A stretch of 7,023 nt of DNA from Holophagales bacterium UBA5066. GTDB lineage: Bacteria > Acidobacteriota > Thermoanaerobaculia > UBA5066. Below the pieces are notes generated by a model, which saw only the letters and a program-made list of their open reading frames with translations, ran no database searches and was not told the DNA's origin. Position numbers and translations under genes: made by a program. Positions 5,394 to 7,023 of the stretch are shown piece after piece. The stretch covers positions 361 to 7,383 of the forward strand of contig DIAY01000296.1 in the NCBI GenBank assembly GCA_002414905.1, in the 5' to 3' direction. Numbering within the stretch: the first letter of the stretch is position 1; each line of letters opens with the position of its first letter.

Positions 5394-6776
5394 GTGAACG
5401 ACCGTACGCCGCTCGCGACCCTCCTCGTCGTCGACGACGAGAAGCACCAGCGTGAGTCCCTCCAGATGATCCTCGAGGACGAGGGGTATCGCGTGTCGGC
5501 CGCGGCCGACGGCCGGCAGGCCCTCGCCCTCGCGGCCGAGACGCGCCCCGAGGTCGTCCTGACGGACCTGAAGATGCCGGGCCTTTCCGGCATGGACCTC
5601 GTCCGTGCCCTGTCCGAGCACCCGTCCCCGCCCCGGGTCATCCTCATCACCGCCCACGGCTCGGTCGAGCGGGCCCGCGAAGCGCACCGGCTCGGCGCCT
5701 TCGACTACATGAGCAAGCCCGTCGTCGCCGACGAGCTCCTCTTCCGCGTCGAGCGCGCCCTCGAAAGCTACCGGCTCGCCGAGAAGGCGCTCCGCCTCGA
5801 GAGGCGTCTCAAGGGAGACGCCCTCGAGACGGCCGTCGGCGAGAGCGCCGCGATGCGCGAGGTCTTCCGTCTCATCGAGAAGATCGCCCCGACGCAATCG
5901 ACCATCCTCGTGAGGGGCGAATCGGGCACCGGCAAGGAGCTCGTCGCCCGGGCGATCCACTCGCGCTCCGGCCGTTCCCCAAGGCCCTTTCACGCCATCA
6001 ACTGCGCCGCCATCCCCGAGAACCTCCTCGAGAGCGAACTCTTCGGCCACGAGAGGGGGAGCTTCACCGGGGCAGACGCCCGCAAGGCCGGCCTCTTCGA
6101 GGCCGCGTCGGGCTCGACCCTCTTCCTCGACGAGATCGGCGACCTCTCGCTCCCGCTTCAGGGGAAGATCCTCCGCGCCCTGCAGGAGCGCGAGGTGCGG
6201 CGCGTGGGTGGCAACGAGACGATCGCCGTCGACGTCCGCGTCGTCGCCGCCACGAACCGCGATCTCGAAGCGATGATGAAGGCGGGGCAGTTCCGAGAGG
6301 ATCTCTTCTACCGTCTCAACGTCATCCCCATCGTCCTGCCGCCGCTGCGCGAGCGCGCAAGCGACATCCCGGCCCTCGTCCACCGCTTCCTCGAGAAGGC
6401 CAACGCCACCCACGGCACCGGCGTCGCGGAGATCGACCCGGGCGTCCTCGATCTCCTCGTCCGTCACCCCTGGCCGGGGAACATCCGGCAGCTGGAGAGC
6501 GTCGTCGAGCGCGCCGTCCTCCTCTGCGAAGGGTCGGTCGTGAAGCCCTCGGACCTGCCGCTCGAGATCCGCCTCCAGACGGCTCCCGCCGCCCGCCCCT
6601 ATGGCTTCGAGATCCCGCAGGAGGGAATCGACATCGAGGAGCTGGAGCGCCAGCTCATCGTCCAGGCAATGGAACGCTCGGGCTGGATCATCGCGAGGGC
6701 CGCGCGCCTCCTTGGCCTCACGTACCGGACGCTCCAGTACCGGCTCGAGAAGTTCGGGATCCGGAAACCCGCCTGA
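5394..6776 (+). CDS. NtrC-family sigma-54-dependent response regulator, REC-AAA+-Fis (460 aa)
   Basis: A cytoplasmic enhancer-binding activator that, once phosphorylated, oligomerises and uses ATP to open sigma-54 RNA polymerase complexes. The receiver domain (about 8-122) has acidic D14/D15, phosphoacceptor D58 (LTDLKMPG), T86 and K108. The AAA+ domain (about 145-380) has Walker A GESGTGKE (175-182), the sigma-54 contact loop GSFTGA (222-227; the usual form is GAFTGA), Walker B LFLDEIGD (D246, E247), the FREDLFYRLNV arginine region (R301, R307) and sensor II near PWPGNIRQLES. The C-terminus is a Fis-type helix-turn-helix (about 415-458). Start: an in-frame TAA lies at 5382-5384, and the GTG at 5394 is the only usual start codon before the receiver strand LLVVDDE. 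Ribosome site is weak (GGAG at 5378, 12 nt away). It forms an operon with the kinase. Likely targets are sigma-54 promoters of this locus, which is inference. Confidence 0.95.
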   Translation: MNDRTPLATLLVVDDEKHQRESLQMILEDEGYRVSAAADGRQALALAAETRPEVVLTDLKMPGLSGMDLVRALSEHPSPPRVILITAHGSVERAREAHRLGAFDYMSKPVVADELLFRVERALESYRLAEKALRLERRLKGDALETAVGESAAMREVFRLIEKIAPTQSTILVRGESGTGKELVARAIHSRSGRSPRPFHAINCAAIPENLLESELFGHERGSFTGADARKAGLFEAASGSTLFLDEIGDLSLPLQGKILRALQEREVRRVGGNETIAVDVRVVAATNRDLEAMMKAGQFREDLFYRLNVIPIVLPPLRERASDIPALVHRFLEKANATHGTGVAEIDPGVLDLLVRHPWPGNIRQLESVVERAVLLCEGSVVKPSDLPLEIRLQTAPAARPYGFEIPQEGIDIEELERQLIVQAMERSGWIIARAARLLGLTYRTLQYRLEKFGIRKPA

Positions 6777-6862
6777 CCCCGACGGGGGCAAGCCCCGCTC
6801 TCCCCGCCGGCGGGGGCCGACGTACCATCCGCAAACCCGAATCGGTACTGGAGGCGTAGACG
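6777..6862 (+). repeat. GC-rich inverted repeats between the regulator gene and the AAA+ gene
   Basis: Two short hairpins follow the regulator stop: CGGGG-gcaag-CCCCG (6783-6797) and the perfect 14-nt palindrome CCCCGCCGGCGGGG (6802-6815). Neither is followed by a T-run, so a classical Rho-independent terminator is not supported. They could slow polymerase or protect the 3' end. The rest of this 86-nt gap holds the ribosome site of the next gene, and I see no clear promoter in it. Confidence 0.4.
6850..6854 (+). promoter_or_regulatory. Ribosome binding site GGAGG deciding a GTG start
   Basis: GGAGG lies 8 nt before the GTG at 6863, an ideal spacing, but 14 nt before the ATG at 6869. An in-frame TAG at 6857-6859 rules out any earlier start. 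The site therefore favours GTG as the initiation codon of the last gene, although a GGTGGAG directly abutting the ATG leaves a small doubt. Confidence 0.7.
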
Positions 6863-7023
6863 GTGGAGATGACTTACCGACCCACGACCCTCGGAGAGCT
6901 CGTCGAAGCCGGCTACCGCCACCGCTCCGTCCGCGACGAGATGCGCGAGAACCTCCTCGCGATGCTCGCCCGCGGGGAGAATCCTTTCCCCGGAATCCTC
7001 GGCTACGACCGAACGGTCGTCCC
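6863..7023 (+). CDS. Probable MoxR/magnesium-chelatase (ChlI)-like AAA+ ATPase, N-terminal fragment
   Basis: Only the first 53 complete codons are in the window, ending before any Walker motif. The visible segment has RPTTLGELVEAGYRHRSVRDE, then MRENLLAMLARGE, then FPGILGYDRTVV. I recognise this as the usual opening of bacterial proteins annotated as magnesium chelatase or MoxR-like ATPases, in which a PGI-x-GYD-x-TVVP stretch leads into the first AAA+ strand and the P-loop. Such ATPases are often encoded beside a VWA-domain protein and act as remodelling machines; no chlorophyll gene is visible here, so a true Mg-chelatase role is not implied. The start is GTG 6863, set by GGAGG at 6850 and an in-frame stop at 6857. 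It follows the regulator gene by 86 nt on the same strand and may be a separate unit. The identification is from memory of the family opening and needs the rest of the gene. Confidence 0.65.
   Translation, partial: MEMTYRPTTLGELVEAGYRHRSVRDEMRENLLAMLARGENPFPGILGYDRTVV

Noticed and set aside
4386..6791. Very long open frame on the minus strand opposite the kinase and regulator genes (about 800 codons)
   Set aside because: It is a shadow of strongly GC-biased codons: the protein is a low-complexity mix of E, D, G, R, V and L without domains, while the plus strand carries complete, motif-rich kinase and regulator proteins.
6777..6820. Rho-independent terminator after the regulator gene
   Set aside because: Hairpins are present but no T-run follows either of them.

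Overview
The window comes from a bacterium with a high-GC genome (judged by eye, with strong G/C preference at third codon positions). The two-membrane-segment sensor kinase, the NtrC-type regulator and the actP-like symporter suggest a Gram-negative lineage. Acidobacteriota, Myxococcota/deltaproteobacterial groups or a high-GC proteobacterium would all fit, and the sequence alone does not decide between them. I saw no mobile element, CRISPR array, tRNA or rRNA, and no broken gene; both genes touching the window edges are simply cut by the window.

Layout. (1) 1-948, plus strand: the C-terminal part of a sodium:solute symporter of the large VC_2705-like/actP-related type, closed by a strong intrinsic terminator (971-1006). 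(2) 1060-3659, minus strand: a two-gene operon transcribed towards the symporter. It starts with a cNMP-like/CBS/DUF294 putative nucleotidyltransferase (3659 down to 1740), whose stop overlaps the start of a DnaQ-like DEDDh 3'-5' exonuclease (1740 down to 1060). (3) 3660-3914: a 255-bp divergent intergenic region with a weak sigma-54-like element facing the minus-strand operon. (4) 3915-6776, plus strand: a membrane-bound NtrB-like histidine kinase, then 9 nt later an NtrC-family sigma-54 response regulator with REC, AAA+ and Fis domains. (5) 6863 to the end, plus strand: the first 53 codons of a probable MoxR/magnesium-chelatase-like AAA+ ATPase.

How they fit together (inference). This set of symporter, CBS/DUF294 protein, DnaQ-like exonuclease and NtrB/NtrC pair resembles neighbourhoods I recall around VC_2705-type transporters in other bacteria. 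The likely reading is a carboxylate (acetate-like) uptake locus: the kinase senses something outside the cytoplasm, the regulator drives sigma-54 promoters for the symporter and possibly the DUF294 operon, and the DUF294/exonuclease pair has an unproven intracellular nucleotide-related or regulatory role. The substrate and the roles of the DUF294/exonuclease pair are not shown by the sequence.

Nothing here is a clearly new system. The points most worth a second look are two EF-hand-like loops in the symporter, a cNMP-like domain lacking its usual phosphate-binding residues, the translationally coupled DUF294-exonuclease pair, and the sigma-54-like site between the divergent operons.
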